Counted from the stretch's first letter, positions 7,334 to 16,253 are shown. The stretch: 64,000 nt of DNA from Caldilineaceae bacterium SB0661_bin_32 (GCA_009841235.1 VXMH01000071.1:1-64000), one strand, 5' to 3'. Made by a program: numbers and translations. The notes: generated by a model from the letters alone, not told the origin.

Positions 7334-9088
7334 TCACAGCAAGCCAAGTTTCTCAGAGCGTTCGTGCACCGCTTCGGTAAGGCCGGGAAGGAAACGCAGG
7401 CGGCCGTCGGCGCCGGTGTGGCGCCTGTCGTAAAGGGCCGCGGTCTCATAAATGGTATAACCGTTGAGGCGTCCGGAGCGCCAAGTATACTCGATCTGAT
7501 CGGCCAGCCGGCCGCCGTCGGTACCTGAAACTTTCACAGGCAGGCTCAGGTGCGCGGGCACGCGTGTCGTTGCGACTTCATCCAGGACATCCTGCACGAA
7601 GGCGTCGCTGAGGAGGCGTTCGGGCGTCCAGGCGCGGCCAAAGAGCGTCGTCTCGTCGGCCAGGCCTGTGCGCAGCCAGCGGCGCCAGTGGAATGTGATG
7701 TTGCCGGGGCGGGAACGCGTGCGCGACGGCGAGGCATCGGGGCGGAATGATTCGATTTCAATGTGGTGGTGCAGCGGCAACCCGGCCGCGGCGAGGCGCG
7801 CCCTGGCCGCATGCAGAAATTGATCATACAAGTCGCCGCGAACTTCGCCCAGTAGGACCGGATCGTATGGCTCGACATCGGGGTTGACGCCGTAGCGCCG
7901 TTCGTATTCGGCCGCGACCGGGGGGTTGAAGCCGTAGATGCCTGGTGAGTCGGTCCAGGAGCTGTGGCAGGAGATGCGCACGTCGAGGCCGTCGACGCCG
8001 GCGGCAATGCAGTCGCTGACCCATTCCATCCAGTGCGCCTGCACCTCATGATAGCCTTCGCACAAGGAACCGGAGACGAATCTGTTGCGGCCCTTGGCAA
8101 ATGCGATCACGCCGTCAGGGGCGTTGGCTGTGTGGGTGAGGACATTGTCGAAAGCTGATGCGGAGTTGGATACGTCCAGGCGGACCATGGCCCCGCCCAG
8201 GCCAGTGTCGTATTCGAGGTCTCCGCTGCGCAGGTCGCGCTGCGGCCGCCAGATTGCCTTGTGGCTGGCGACGACGATGGGCAGGGGCTGGTCGTCGGGG
8301 CCAAAGGCGCGCACCATCTCCACCGCCGTGTTTGTGAACGTGCCCTCGCCGTCTTCGAAATTTGTCGCGACGGCGATGAAGGGGTCCAGAAGATTGAGAC
8401 CGGTGATATTTAGGACGCGCACTTCGTCGCCCCGGCTGCTGACTGGATTGCCGTCGATGTCGACGACATCGCGGGGGCAGGACTCGACCCCTTCACTGAC
8501 TTCAAACGCCAGGTCGCGTTTGCGGTATCCGTTGTTGTCGTCGCTGGTCCAAATCACCAGGTTTTCCGGTTGGATTCGAAGCGGCGTCGAATCCTTTTGC
8601 CGTAGCTGGATGCGTGTAACCGGTGTGCTGTCCATCCCGCACGGCAAATCTGCCTGACGGGCTTTCACACGCAGCTCCGGCCGCGCCAGCACCCAGGGGT
8701 CGACGTGATAGTGGCCGCCGATGCCGGGCAAACCGATGATTCCGTCCTTCGCCAGAACCGCTTTGGGATGTGAGTGGCTGACGCCGTTCTCATAGGGCTT
8801 GATGACGGCGTAGAACTCCATGCCTCGCTCATGGGCCAGCCGCCGTCCCACACGCATCGGATCGCCCAAGTTTTCGAGCGTTTTGGCCACGCCGCCGAGC
8901 GGGCCGTAGGCCAGGAACCACTCCCAATGACCGGCATGATAGTAGTTCCAGTAGACACGGCGCACACCCATCCAGTGCAGACGGTCGATCAGCTGCGCGA
9001 CCAGATCTTCGGTGAATTCGATGCGTTGGCAGTCGTCGGGGAAGTCCACCAGGGAAGAGAGGAGAAAGGGACGGTCTTCCATTGTCAT
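7334..9088 (-). CDS. Putative glycoside-hydrolase-like (TIM-barrel) protein, uncharacterised
   Basis: A 584-residue protein with no signal peptide. The opening (residues about 25-90: a WMGVRRVYWNYYHAGHWEW stretch, later AYGPLGGV) and a later segment (VDGLDVRISCHSSWTDSP, then YGFNPPVAAEYERRYGV) resemble uncharacterised TIM-barrel glycosidase-like families. The His-rich HHHIEIESFR stretch could be active-site sequence. I cannot assign a GH family or catalytic residues. Two ATG codons (9088 and 9082) compete; the second is better spaced from a GGAG site. It lies 54 bases before Asp-box protein 1 and directly follows an Opp-type permease, so it probably processes the imported ligand. Confidence 0.65.
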   Translation of the reverse strand: MTMEDRPFLLSSLVDFPDDCQRIEFTEDLVAQLIDRLHWMGVRRVYWNYYHAGHWEWFLAYGPLGGVAKTLENLGDPMRVGRRLAHERGMEFYAVIKPYENGVSHSHPKAVLAKDGIIGLPGIGGHYHVDPWVLARPELRVKARQADLPCGMDSTPVTRIQLRQKDSTPLRIQPENLVIWTSDDNNGYRKRDLAFEVSEGVESCPRDVVDIDGNPVSSRGDEVRVLNITGLNLLDPFIAVATNFEDGEGTFTNTAVEMVRAFGPDDQPLPIVVASHKAIWRPQRDLRSGDLEYDTGLGGAMVRLDVSNSASAFDNVLTHTANAPDGVIAFAKGRNRFVSGSLCEGYHEVQAHWMEWVSDCIAAGVDGLDVRISCHSSWTDSPGIYGFNPPVAAEYERRYGVNPDVEPYDPVLLGEVRGDLYDQFLHAARARLAAAGLPLHHHIEIESFRPDASPSRTRSRPGNITFHWRRWLRTGLADETTLFGRAWTPERLLSDAFVQDVLDEVATTRVPAHLSLPVKVSGTDGGRLADQIEYTWRSGRLNGYTIYETAALYDRRHTGADGRLRFLPGLTEAVHERSEKLGLL

Positions 9089-9156
9089 TTGCTCCAGGTG
9101 GTGTGCGGCCAGAGGCGGGTCTAGCTGAAGTCCGTGCGTTGGCCAGGAGATGGCGG

Positions 9157-10071
9157 TCAGTCGAGACTCATGCGGGGGTCGAATGCGTCGCGCAGGCCGT
9201 CGCCGACAAAGTTAATCGCCAGCACGGTGAGCAGAATCGCCATTCCGGGGGGTACCCAGATCCACCAGTGGCGTTCGAGGATGAAGATGGATTGTGCGCC
9301 GTTAAGCATATTGCCCCAGGAGGCAGTCGGGGGCAGCACGCCCAGGCCTAGAAAGGATAGACCGGCCTCGCTCAGGATGGCAGAGGCGACGCCGAATGTT
9401 GCTGCCACCAGTAAAGGCGCAAGTACATGCGGCAGGATGTGCTTGAACATGATGCTGCGGTCCATTACGCCCAGGCAGCGCGCCGCCATCACGAAGTCCC
9501 ACTCACGCACTGTCAGGATTTGGCCGCGCACCAGGCGCGCAGAGCTTGGCCATCCAAAAAGACCGATTACCGCCATGACGTTGAAGATGTTGGGGCCCAA
9601 AATGGAAACCACTGTCATGATCATAATCAGGACGGGAAAGAGCATCACAATGTCGGTGATACGCATGATGATCATGTCGACCGAACCGCCATAGTAGCCC
9701 GCCAGCGTCCCCAGGAGAACTGCGATCAGGATAGAGATAGAGACAGCTACGAGCCCTACGGAGAGGGAGACGCGTCCACCGTAGACGACACGGGACCAGA
9801 CATCGCGCCCGGCAATGTCGCCCCCTAAGATGTGTTCGGCGCTCGGCGCGGCGCGGGACAGGCCGGATTGGATATCGTTCGGAGGGTGCTGGGTTACCCA
9901 GGGCGCGGCGATCGCGAGCAAGACAATAACGACCAGAAAGACCAGGCTTGCCATCGCCATTCTGTGGCGTCGAAAACGGCTCCAGAAGCGGGCGCGGAGC
10001 CTGGCCGAGGAGGAACTCCGCGTCTCACTAAAGATTTCGTCGGACGCTGTTGCCGTTTGCTTCTCGGTCAT
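9157..10071 (-). CDS. dppC: Opp/Dpp-type ABC permease, DppC-like
   Basis: Inner-membrane permease of an oligopeptide/oligosaccharide importer, 304 residues from the ATG at 10071. An N-terminal helix (MASLVFLVVIVLLAIAAPWV) and a periplasmic stretch (HILGGDIAGRDVWSRVVYGG, matching the G-T-D-x-x-G-R-D motif common to DppC) precede about five more helices. Sequence resembling the EAA loop (VMAARCLGVMDRSIMFKHIL then PH) is present. A TTG at 10080 overlaps the upstream stop and is a less likely start. It pairs with the DppB-like permease just upstream. Confidence 0.92.
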   Translation of the reverse strand: MTEKQTATASDEIFSETRSSSSARLRARFWSRFRRHRMAMASLVFLVVIVLLAIAAPWVTQHPPNDIQSGLSRAAPSAEHILGGDIAGRDVWSRVVYGGRVSLSVGLVAVSISILIAVLLGTLAGYYGGSVDMIIMRITDIVMLFPVLIMIMTVVSILGPNIFNVMAVIGLFGWPSSARLVRGQILTVREWDFVMAARCLGVMDRSIMFKHILPHVLAPLLVAATFGVASAILSEAGLSFLGLGVLPPTASWGNMLNGAQSIFILERHWWIWVPPGMAILLTVLAINFVGDGLRDAFDPRMSLD

Positions 10072-10076
10072 CGACC

Positions 10077-11045
10077 TCAACCTTCTTCATAGCGGATGCG
10101 CGGGTCGGCCACGGTATAGAGCAGGTCCGCCAGCAGGTTGCTCAACAGGACCAGGATCGCCAAAATAAGGACGCCGCCCATCATCAGCGGATAATCTCGC
10201 ATGTTGGTGGCATGCACCAGGGTCAGGCCGACACCGGGAAAATTGAACACGGTTTCGATGAGCACTGCCCCACCAAATAGGCTGGGGAGGCGCAGACCGA
10301 GAATGGTTATGATCGGCAGCAGAGCGTTGCGCAGTCCATGCCGCAGGATTACGACGCGTTCGACAAGGCCCTTTGCCCGCGCCGTCGTCATGTAGTCCAG
10401 GCTGAGAACCTCCAGCAGGCTCGACCTTGTATAGCGCAGCAGGCTGCCGGTCGTCTCATAGGCCAGTGCAAAGCCGGGCAGAATGATATGCGAAAAGCGG
10501 TTCCCAAAAGAGGGGTCAGCGCCCGGTGTGGTGACGCCGCCGGTCGGCAGGATGTCCATTTTGATTGCCACCGCATAGATCAGGAGCAAGGCGAAGAAAA
10601 ACCCAGGCACGGCCACACCCGCAAAGGCGAAAGTGGTCAGTACGCTGTCGATCAAAGAGTATGGCTTCAGGGCGGAGATGATGCCCAAGGTGATCCCCGC
10701 GATGGTAGACACCAGGAGAGCGAAGATCATCACCGGCATACTGTTGCCCAAAGCGCGCAACATTACCTCGAATACTGGCGTGTTGAACCAGATCGAGTAG
10801 CCCAGATTGCCCCGAATCGCCTGCCCAAGCCAGAGCAGATAGCGTACGTAGATCGGTTTGTTCAGTCCCAGGGCCTCCTGCGCTTCCTGCAGGTCTTCTG
10901 CCGTCATGTTGCTCAGCTCGAAGGGGTCGATCATGGCGGAAACCGGGTCCCCCGGGGACAATGCGAATATCGTGTAGTTGATAATTGTAGCGCCGAGCAG
11001 GAGAGGGAAGACAAGGAGAATACGGCGCAGAACGTAAGTTGACAT
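10077..11045 (-). CDS. dppB: Opp/Dpp-type ABC permease, DppB-like
   Basis: Inner-membrane permease, 322 residues, opening with MSTYVLRRILLVFPLLLGAT, the typical start of DppB/OppB proteins. About six membrane segments are visible, with the EAA loop around YMTTARAKGLVERVVILRHG followed by LRNALLPIIT. The stop is six bases upstream of the DppC start, so the two are translationally coupled. In some bacteria this family also carries plant or animal-type oligosaccharides; the surrounding Asp-box genes favour that here over peptides. Confidence 0.93.
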   Translation of the reverse strand: MSTYVLRRILLVFPLLLGATIINYTIFALSPGDPVSAMIDPFELSNMTAEDLQEAQEALGLNKPIYVRYLLWLGQAIRGNLGYSIWFNTPVFEVMLRALGNSMPVMIFALLVSTIAGITLGIISALKPYSLIDSVLTTFAFAGVAVPGFFFALLLIYAVAIKMDILPTGGVTTPGADPSFGNRFSHIILPGFALAYETTGSLLRYTRSSLLEVLSLDYMTTARAKGLVERVVILRHGLRNALLPIITILGLRLPSLFGGAVLIETVFNFPGVGLTLVHATNMRDYPLMMGGVLILAILVLLSNLLADLLYTVADPRIRYEEG

Positions 11046-11066
11046 GTCGGTTGTGTGAAGTTCGGC

Positions 11067-11093
11067 CCTCCGAGGTCGCTACGACCCCGGAGG
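11067..11093. other. Hairpin between dppB and the binding-protein gene
   Basis: CCTCCGAGGTCG (11067-11078) and CGACCCCGGAGG (11082-11093) form a 12-bp stem with one mismatch and a three-base loop. It lies in the 139-base gap between the binding protein (transcribed first on the minus strand) and its first permease, matching hairpins at the other two such junctions in this window. Confidence 0.6.
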
Positions 11094-11184
11094 ACCAGCG
11101 ATTGTAAGAACCCTAGTGGTCACAGATCAGTGGCCATCCAATTTCGGGACCACATAAGTGACCATCGACCACGATTCACTGCCC

Positions 11185-12888
11185 CTAGGCAGACACATGG
11201 ACGTTGACCCAGTCGATCCAGTCGGTGCGCGGACCGTAGACCGGTACGACGCCGCCGTTCTGCACGCGTTTGCTTACCACGTGAATGCCTGGAACCTGGG
11301 CGATTACACAGTGGCGCTGGAGGTCGGCGGCATACTCCTGCAGCCGCAGCGCGCCTTCGCGCAGCTCATCCGGGTCTTCGACCAGAATCAGTTCATCGAC
11401 CATTGACACGCCCTGCTCATCGACATCACCCCAGCGCGGGTCAGTGAAGTTGTGGATGAAGCCGCCAGGCGTCAGGCCCCAACCATAGCCGCTGAAGAGC
11501 GTATCGAAGTCGTGCGGAGGGTTGTTGAGGATGTTGGTGTACTCTGCGGCCATGACGTGGAACTCGGTCTTGACGCCGACGGCATCCCACATCTCTCGCA
11601 ACATGGCGTAGAGAGGCTCGTAGGTCGGCGAGAGCGACGACATCCCCAGGCGGAAGGTGTAGTCGAAGTCCCAGCCTCCTTCCTCCAGGAGCTGCCGGGC
11701 CTTTTCCGGATTGTACTCGTACCACTTGGCCGAATCGGGGCTAATGCCGTAGTCGCCGTACCATAACGGCGCCTTGGCGCCTTCGACGGTGCCGTAGAAG
11801 AAGTCCTGGGCGATCTGGTCGCGGTTCAGGGCAAGGCTCAGGCCCTGGCGGACGCGTTTGTCGTTGAGGACGTAGCGCAGGTTGTGGTACCAGGCGAACG
11901 CGCTGGGACCATGGTTGAGCACGATGTCGACGTGGTCCATCGCCTTGAAGCGTTCGTACTCCGACTGCGGCGTGCGGATGGCGATATGGCATTCGCCCTT
12001 TTCCACCGCGGCGGCCATCGCCAGCTGGTCGGTGTAGGGGACAAAGGCCAGCTTGTCCAACTGCGGCTTCCCGCCCCAGTAGTCGTCGAACGGTTCGTAC
12101 TCGACGATCTGATCGGGAATGTAGTTGCTGACCTTGAAGGGGCCGGTGCCGATGCCCTGCTCCTTGGCGTATGGTGTGTTCTTCAACCCCTGCTGTCCCT
12201 GCTCGTCGATGCCCCAGGTGTCCTCCGGATACTGGCTAATGAGGTGTTTGGGCATGATGGGGAAGTTGAGGAGCTTTTCCAGGAATGCGGCGCGATAGGG
12301 GTTGGTCATGTGGAAGACGATTGTGTGGTCGTCAGGGGCCGAAATCCCCGTCACCTCGTCAGCCTCACCTGCGGAGAACTCGGTCATGCCTTCGATGATG
12401 CCCTTGAAGTGACGCACGCCGTTCCACTGGTTGACGTTCGGATGGCCGACAAGGCGTCCGATCGTGAACTCCACGTCGGCAGACGTGAACGGTGCGCCGT
12501 CGTGCCACTTGACGCCCGCGCGCAGATTGAAGGTCGCGTCATTGCCGTCGAACTCCCAGCTTTCGGCCAGTTCGGGCAGCCAGGTGGTATAGTCGGCGCT
12601 GATGTTGACCAGGCAGTTGTGCGTCAGACCGACCAGGTAGTATCTTCTGTTGCCGGCGTTGTGCTCCATCGCCAGCAGGTCCTGGTAGCTGGTCTTCTGC
12701 GGATAGCCGAAGACGAGGGTGCCTCCCAGGCGGTCCGATGCCATGGCGGCATCGTCGTCTGCGGCGGGCGCTTCTCCTGCAGGCGCAGCCGCCGGCGCGC
12801 AGGCCGCCAGGAGGCCGCCGGCTGCGGCGATGACCGACCCCTTGAGGAAGTTGCGGCGTGAGAAACCATTGGATTCGAAGCGTTGCAT
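11185..12888 (-). CDS. Opp/Dpp-type substrate-binding lipoprotein (SBP family 5)
   Basis: Extracellular family-5 solute-binding protein, 567 residues, anchored by lipid. It has a twin-arginine motif (S-R-R-N-F-L, residues 10-15) and lipobox L-A-A-C with Cys30, followed by an Ala/Pro linker. The stretch ELAESWEFDGNDATFNLRAG then VKWHDGAPFTSADVEFT is the typical family-5 signature. Family 5 binds peptides, nickel, and oligosaccharides; nothing here decides which. The ATG at 12888 has an AGGAGG site. Palindromes sit just upstream (12909-12925 and 12949-12965). Confidence 0.93.
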   Translation of the reverse strand: MQRFESNGFSRRNFLKGSVIAAAGGLLAACAPAAAPAGEAPAADDDAAMASDRLGGTLVFGYPQKTSYQDLLAMEHNAGNRRYYLVGLTHNCLVNISADYTTWLPELAESWEFDGNDATFNLRAGVKWHDGAPFTSADVEFTIGRLVGHPNVNQWNGVRHFKGIIEGMTEFSAGEADEVTGISAPDDHTIVFHMTNPYRAAFLEKLLNFPIMPKHLISQYPEDTWGIDEQGQQGLKNTPYAKEQGIGTGPFKVSNYIPDQIVEYEPFDDYWGGKPQLDKLAFVPYTDQLAMAAAVEKGECHIAIRTPQSEYERFKAMDHVDIVLNHGPSAFAWYHNLRYVLNDKRVRQGLSLALNRDQIAQDFFYGTVEGAKAPLWYGDYGISPDSAKWYEYNPEKARQLLEEGGWDFDYTFRLGMSSLSPTYEPLYAMLREMWDAVGVKTEFHVMAAEYTNILNNPPHDFDTLFSGYGWGLTPGGFIHNFTDPRWGDVDEQGVSMVDELILVEDPDELREGALRLQEYAADLQRHCVIAQVPGIHVVSKRVQNGGVVPVYGPRTDWIDWVNVHVSA

Positions 12889-12908
12889 GTTGTTTCCTCC
12901 TGAATTCT

Positions 12909-12925
12909 ACTGCGACTGTCGCAGT
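12909..12925. promoter_or_regulatory. Perfect 17-bp palindrome upstream of the binding-protein start
   Basis: ACTGCGAC and GTCGCAGT are perfect complements around a central T, 21 bases upstream of the ATG at 12888. It could be an operator or a 5'-UTR hairpin that folds next to the ribosome-binding site. Confidence 0.45.
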
Positions 12926-12948
12926 TGCCATGAACCGTGCGATAAGTC

Positions 12949-12965
12949 ATTCACATCGTGTGAAT
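12949..12965. promoter_or_regulatory. Candidate operator palindrome
   Basis: ATTCACA (12949-12955) and TGTGAAT (12959-12965) form a perfect inverted repeat with a three-base spacer, the size of a dimeric helix-turn-helix regulator site. It is 61 bases upstream of the binding-protein start. A nearby GAATTAAC adds AT-rich character. No regulator gene is adjacent. Confidence 0.45.
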
Positions 12966-13071
12966 CAGGTGAATTAACTTCCATTGTGTGCATTGGCTCC
13001 TCCTGGCAAGGGGTCAACTTCCGTCAACCTCCAAACTGGACCGGCAATTCCACCCTGAACTGCCAAAGCCG

Positions 13072-14313
13072 TCAGAAGTCCAGCTCCAGCAGGTAGATGC
13101 GTTCCCGTTCGTCCGGCGTCATGCTGTCGGGCGCCAGATTGGAGACGGCATAGCGCGCAAGGATGCGGCTGCGCACTTCGGCGTCGGTCGGAACCGGCAT
13201 CCACCCATAGGGCATGCGGTCGTAGACAACCAGCAGCCGGCCCGGCTCAACCTCCAGCATCGACGTGTAAGACGTGGTCTGGTCCGGCTGGTCGAAATTG
13301 TGATGGACGGTGTAGTACTGCTCGCGGGTGACAGGCTCCAGCCCGTACTTGCCGGGGCTGATCTGATGGGCCTCGCCCATCTCGGAGTTGTGGTGGGCCA
13401 TGAGGTCGAACGGCTCCCAGTGCTCGCCGCGCGGATCGGTTGAGAACCAGATGAAGAGGCCCGGACGGCCGCATGAAATCACCAGCGCGCCGTTGCTCAG
13501 CCGCTTCACTTGGGGCAGCACGCCCCAGGCCGGCAGGCGGTCGATAGGGGACCAACTCTTGCCTTCATCGCTGGAGTAGGAACGCGCCAGCAGCTGATCG
13601 CGGCCGCCGCCCATGCGGCCGACGCACATCAGGTCGCCGTCTTCCAGGCGTACCAGTGAGGACTCACAGAAGCCCTCCCAGGAGTCGGCGCCGTCTTCGG
13701 CGGTGGCCACGGTGGAGAGGTAGTGCCAGGTGCGGCCTTCATCCTCGGAGGTCATGACCACAGTGCTGTAGCGGTCGTCTCCTGCGAAGGTAAGGTAGGT
13801 GGTAGACAGATAGCGTCCCGGTTCCAGTTCAATCATGTGGGTAAAAGGAGAGATCTCCGCCCAGCGGGTGGGACTCTGCACGGTGCGGGCTTTCACGTCA
13901 CGCGGCAGGCCTTCGATGCGCGCGCCCCACAAATCAACCGAGTACTGCTGGCCGCCCTTGCCGATGCGCCCGTAGTTGCCCACGAAGGTGCGCCACTGGC
14001 CGAGAGGAGCCGGCTTATAGGGCTGGTTGGGGCTGGCCAGTGAACCGTCGGACAGGCTGATGTTCAAGCGCCCGCTGAGGCCGGAAACATCGGCATGTTG
14101 CGACCATGTTGCGCCTTCGTCTTTGGAAAGCGAAATACCGTTTACGTTCGTCAGGTTTTCGGCCGAATCGGGGTTCTTGCTGTAGGAGACGAGCAACTCG
14201 CCGGTGGGAAACCGGCGGATGCTGGGATACCAGCAGAATCCGAGGCCTTCGGCTACGATGCGGGGTGTCCCTGCGGTGAATCGCAGCCCTCCCAGTTCTA
14301 CTTCCTGTGCCAT
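13072..14313 (-). CDS. Asp-box (BNR) sialidase-fold protein 2
   Basis: A 413-residue predicted propeller with Asp-boxes at SKDEGATWSQH, SEDEGRTWHYL and SSDEGKSWSPI. No signal peptide is seen. The ATG at 14313 was chosen because AAGGGGGAAA precedes it; a start at 14343 would add ten residues without a clear binding site. It lies second in the minus-strand operon, 72 bases after Asp-box protein 3 and 183 bases before the family-5 binding protein. It differs enough from the other Asp-box proteins in the window that the set is unlikely to be a recent tandem duplication. Confidence 0.75.
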   Translation of the reverse strand: MAQEVELGGLRFTAGTPRIVAEGLGFCWYPSIRRFPTGELLVSYSKNPDSAENLTNVNGISLSKDEGATWSQHADVSGLSGRLNISLSDGSLASPNQPYKPAPLGQWRTFVGNYGRIGKGGQQYSVDLWGARIEGLPRDVKARTVQSPTRWAEISPFTHMIELEPGRYLSTTYLTFAGDDRYSTVVMTSEDEGRTWHYLSTVATAEDGADSWEGFCESSLVRLEDGDLMCVGRMGGGRDQLLARSYSSDEGKSWSPIDRLPAWGVLPQVKRLSNGALVISCGRPGLFIWFSTDPRGEHWEPFDLMAHHNSEMGEAHQISPGKYGLEPVTREQYYTVHHNFDQPDQTTSYTSMLEVEPGRLLVVYDRMPYGWMPVPTDAEVRSRILARYAVSNLAPDSMTPDERERIYLLELDF

Positions 14314-14385
14314 GTCGAGTTTCCCCCTTGGACTTGTTGGCAAGCCAACTAACGGCGAAGCGGCGGGCAGTTTACCGCTTGTGCT

Positions 14386-15675
14386 CTACAACTCCCCCCT
14401 TACGTGCCCCTCAATGCGAGACAAAGTCGGATTCTCGCTCGTGGGGTCCTCGCCACCGTAGAACCATGACGAAGGAAGAACTTTCAGATGGTGGCCGCGG
14501 TGACGGTGGCCCGCCATGTCGAACGGAAAGTGGTTGTACTGGATCAGGACCCGGTCTTCGGCGACATGGACGGCCGGGTAGGACCACATGCCGTATCCCT
14601 CCGGCAACGGCTTTACGGAGTCGACGTCGCATTCGACACCGCCCCCCGGCGCACCGTAAGCCCCTTCGGGACGGACCGTATAGAGAGGACCTGGTTCGAC
14701 GTGGGTCTCTTCGTGCAGCGATTCCAGGTTCTGAAAGTGTTCCCAAATGCGACCCTGGTTGCGGCTGATGGCGGTCGACAGGCGTGTGCGGATCAAGCCC
14801 TGCTTGATCTCCTGCTCGCTCTGCTGCGTCCAGACGACGAGCAGGTGCCCCGTGCCGGGGAACTGGCGGATCTGGGCGGGGGCCTGCGTGCCGGCCAGCT
14901 GCGTCGGTTCGGGGCGGGTCCAGGTGTCGCCGTCGTCCTCCGACCAGGCTTGGTACATGCGTCCCAGCCGCGTGCGCAGGATCATCAGCAGCTTGCCGGG
15001 CGCGTACTCCACCAGGGTGGGCTCGTTGGTCAGCTCCCAGCGCCCGCCGTACTCCATGATGATGAGCAGCTCGCCGTCGCTGTTCTTCTGCCAGGTCTCG
15101 CCTTCGTCGTCGCTGTAGATGACATAGCTTGCGGTGAAGTGGGGATCGTAGAAGTGGGCGCTTGTCGAGACGAAGACGCCATCGACGTATCCGCCCGGGA
15201 ACGGCGCCCCTTCCTGGTGAAAGCCGCCCTGGCCGATGCCGAAATAGACCGGCAGGAGGATGCGGCCGGACTGGGTGCGGATCATGGTGTCGTTGAGAGC
15301 GTGGGCTGCCAGCATCCAGTGGTTCATCAGCGTGAGGGCGGACCATGTCCTGCCTTCATCCTCGGAGCGCCTGAAGACCATCTGCGACTCGTACAGGCGG
15401 GTGGTGCCCGGCCGGGTGCGCTTTGTCGCCATGCCGATGGCGCCGCCGGAGAGGTTTACCATCGAACAGTTCTTGAGCGTGAGCGGGTCGCCGTTTTCGT
15501 CGAGCCCGTGGTAAGGCTCGCTCCAGGTCACGCCGCCGTCGGCGCTGACGGAGAAGTGTGTGCCGTTGCTGAAGAGGACACGGCCGCCCTCGAGGCCCAC
15601 AAAGGCGTTCCCTGGGAACTGACCGTCGTGGAAGGCCAGCATCTCTTCGGGTCTTGTCATCGGTACATTGCTCAT
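14386..15675 (-). CDS. Asp-box (BNR) sialidase-fold protein 3
   Basis: A 429-residue predicted propeller with five Asp-box-like motifs (SADGGVTWSEP, SEDEGRTWSAL, SDDEGETWQKN, SEDDGDTWTRP, and the weaker SRNQGRIWEHF). It opens MSNVPMTRPEEML and lacks a signal peptide. A GAGG site lies about ten bases before the ATG. It is the first gene after the minus-strand promoter at 16007-16035, so it heads the operon that includes the Opp-type importer. Conserved sialidase arginines cannot be assigned with certainty by eye. Confidence 0.75.
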   Translation of the reverse strand: MSNVPMTRPEEMLAFHDGQFPGNAFVGLEGGRVLFSNGTHFSVSADGGVTWSEPYHGLDENGDPLTLKNCSMVNLSGGAIGMATKRTRPGTTRLYESQMVFRRSEDEGRTWSALTLMNHWMLAAHALNDTMIRTQSGRILLPVYFGIGQGGFHQEGAPFPGGYVDGVFVSTSAHFYDPHFTASYVIYSDDEGETWQKNSDGELLIIMEYGGRWELTNEPTLVEYAPGKLLMILRTRLGRMYQAWSEDDGDTWTRPEPTQLAGTQAPAQIRQFPGTGHLLVVWTQQSEQEIKQGLIRTRLSTAISRNQGRIWEHFQNLESLHEETHVEPGPLYTVRPEGAYGAPGGGVECDVDSVKPLPEGYGMWSYPAVHVAEDRVLIQYNHFPFDMAGHRHRGHHLKVLPSSWFYGGEDPTSENPTLSRIEGHVRGEL

Positions 15676-16006
15676 GTCTGCGGCCCTCGTTGCTCCTGGT
15701 TTATTGAACGACCCTGACGCCTAAAGGCTCATACTGTGAACGCCGCCCCGCCGCTACCCCGATTGGCTCCGTTGCAGTGAGATTGGCAGAGCAGAATCGG
15801 TATGCCGGATTGCCGATGCTTTTGTGCCGGAGGCGGCCGGTGCGGCAGGGTCCTGTTCTGTTGTCCTGCGGTGTAGATCGAGAAAGGGGCGAGGTCTGGA
15901 GTCAGCAAGTAGTTGCTTCCAAGAATGCCGCTCGGCGGTTCGTCATGCAACTCACCCCGGTCATAGGTCGCACCGTGTTACCAACAGTGCCTGCTTCTGA
16001 ACGACT

Positions 16007-16035
16007 TTTATAGCATATTGCTGAATCGAGGTCAA
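16007..16035 (-). promoter_or_regulatory. Sigma70-type promoter of the Asp-box/Opp importer operon
   Basis: On the minus strand TTGACC (16035-16030) is 17 bases from TATAAA (16012-16007). Transcription would start near 16000 and run into the Asp-box gene at 15675. Confidence 0.65.
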
Positions 16036-16083
16036 AGGGCGAAAATTCACGCCAACCCCCGCTTCGCGTCCTGTGAAGCCCGG

Positions 16084-16112
16084 TTGACGAGGGTCGTCTC
16101 TCCTCCTATACT
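16084..16112 (+). promoter_or_regulatory. Sigma70-type promoter of the dehydrogenase/aldolase operon
   Basis: TTGACG (16084-16089), 17-base spacer, TATACT (16107-16112). It is divergent from the promoter at 16007-16035, with the two -35 boxes 48 bases apart, so one regulator could control both. Confidence 0.7.
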
Positions 16113-16253
16113 GGGAGTCCATCATCTCATTCGATGGAGTTGAGCGGTGGGGGTGGCCATGAGCAGCCCCATACAGCGACAGGAAGCGAGGCTTTCTTAG
16201 TCCTTGACGCCCCTGTTTCCTTCACTCCTTTCAACACACGGGAATCACAAGCT

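Larger units (their letters stand above)
15676..16253. other. Divergent intergenic control region (578 bases)
   Basis: No convincing gene; short open frames on both strands lack ribosome-binding sites. The region holds back-to-back promoters at 16007-16035 (minus) and 16084-16112 (plus). The minus-strand transcript would have an untranslated leader of about 325 bases, GC-rich with several possible stems. Confidence 0.6.

Noticed and set aside
14488..15717. Open frame of 409 codons on the plus strand opposite Asp-box protein 3
   Set aside because: No motifs; the minus strand shows five Asp-box motifs in frame and a promoter in the right place.
15777..16013. Short plus-strand open frame (78 codons) before the dehydrogenase genes
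   Set aside because: No ribosome-binding site, no similarity by eye, and it lies in the probable leader of the opposite operon.
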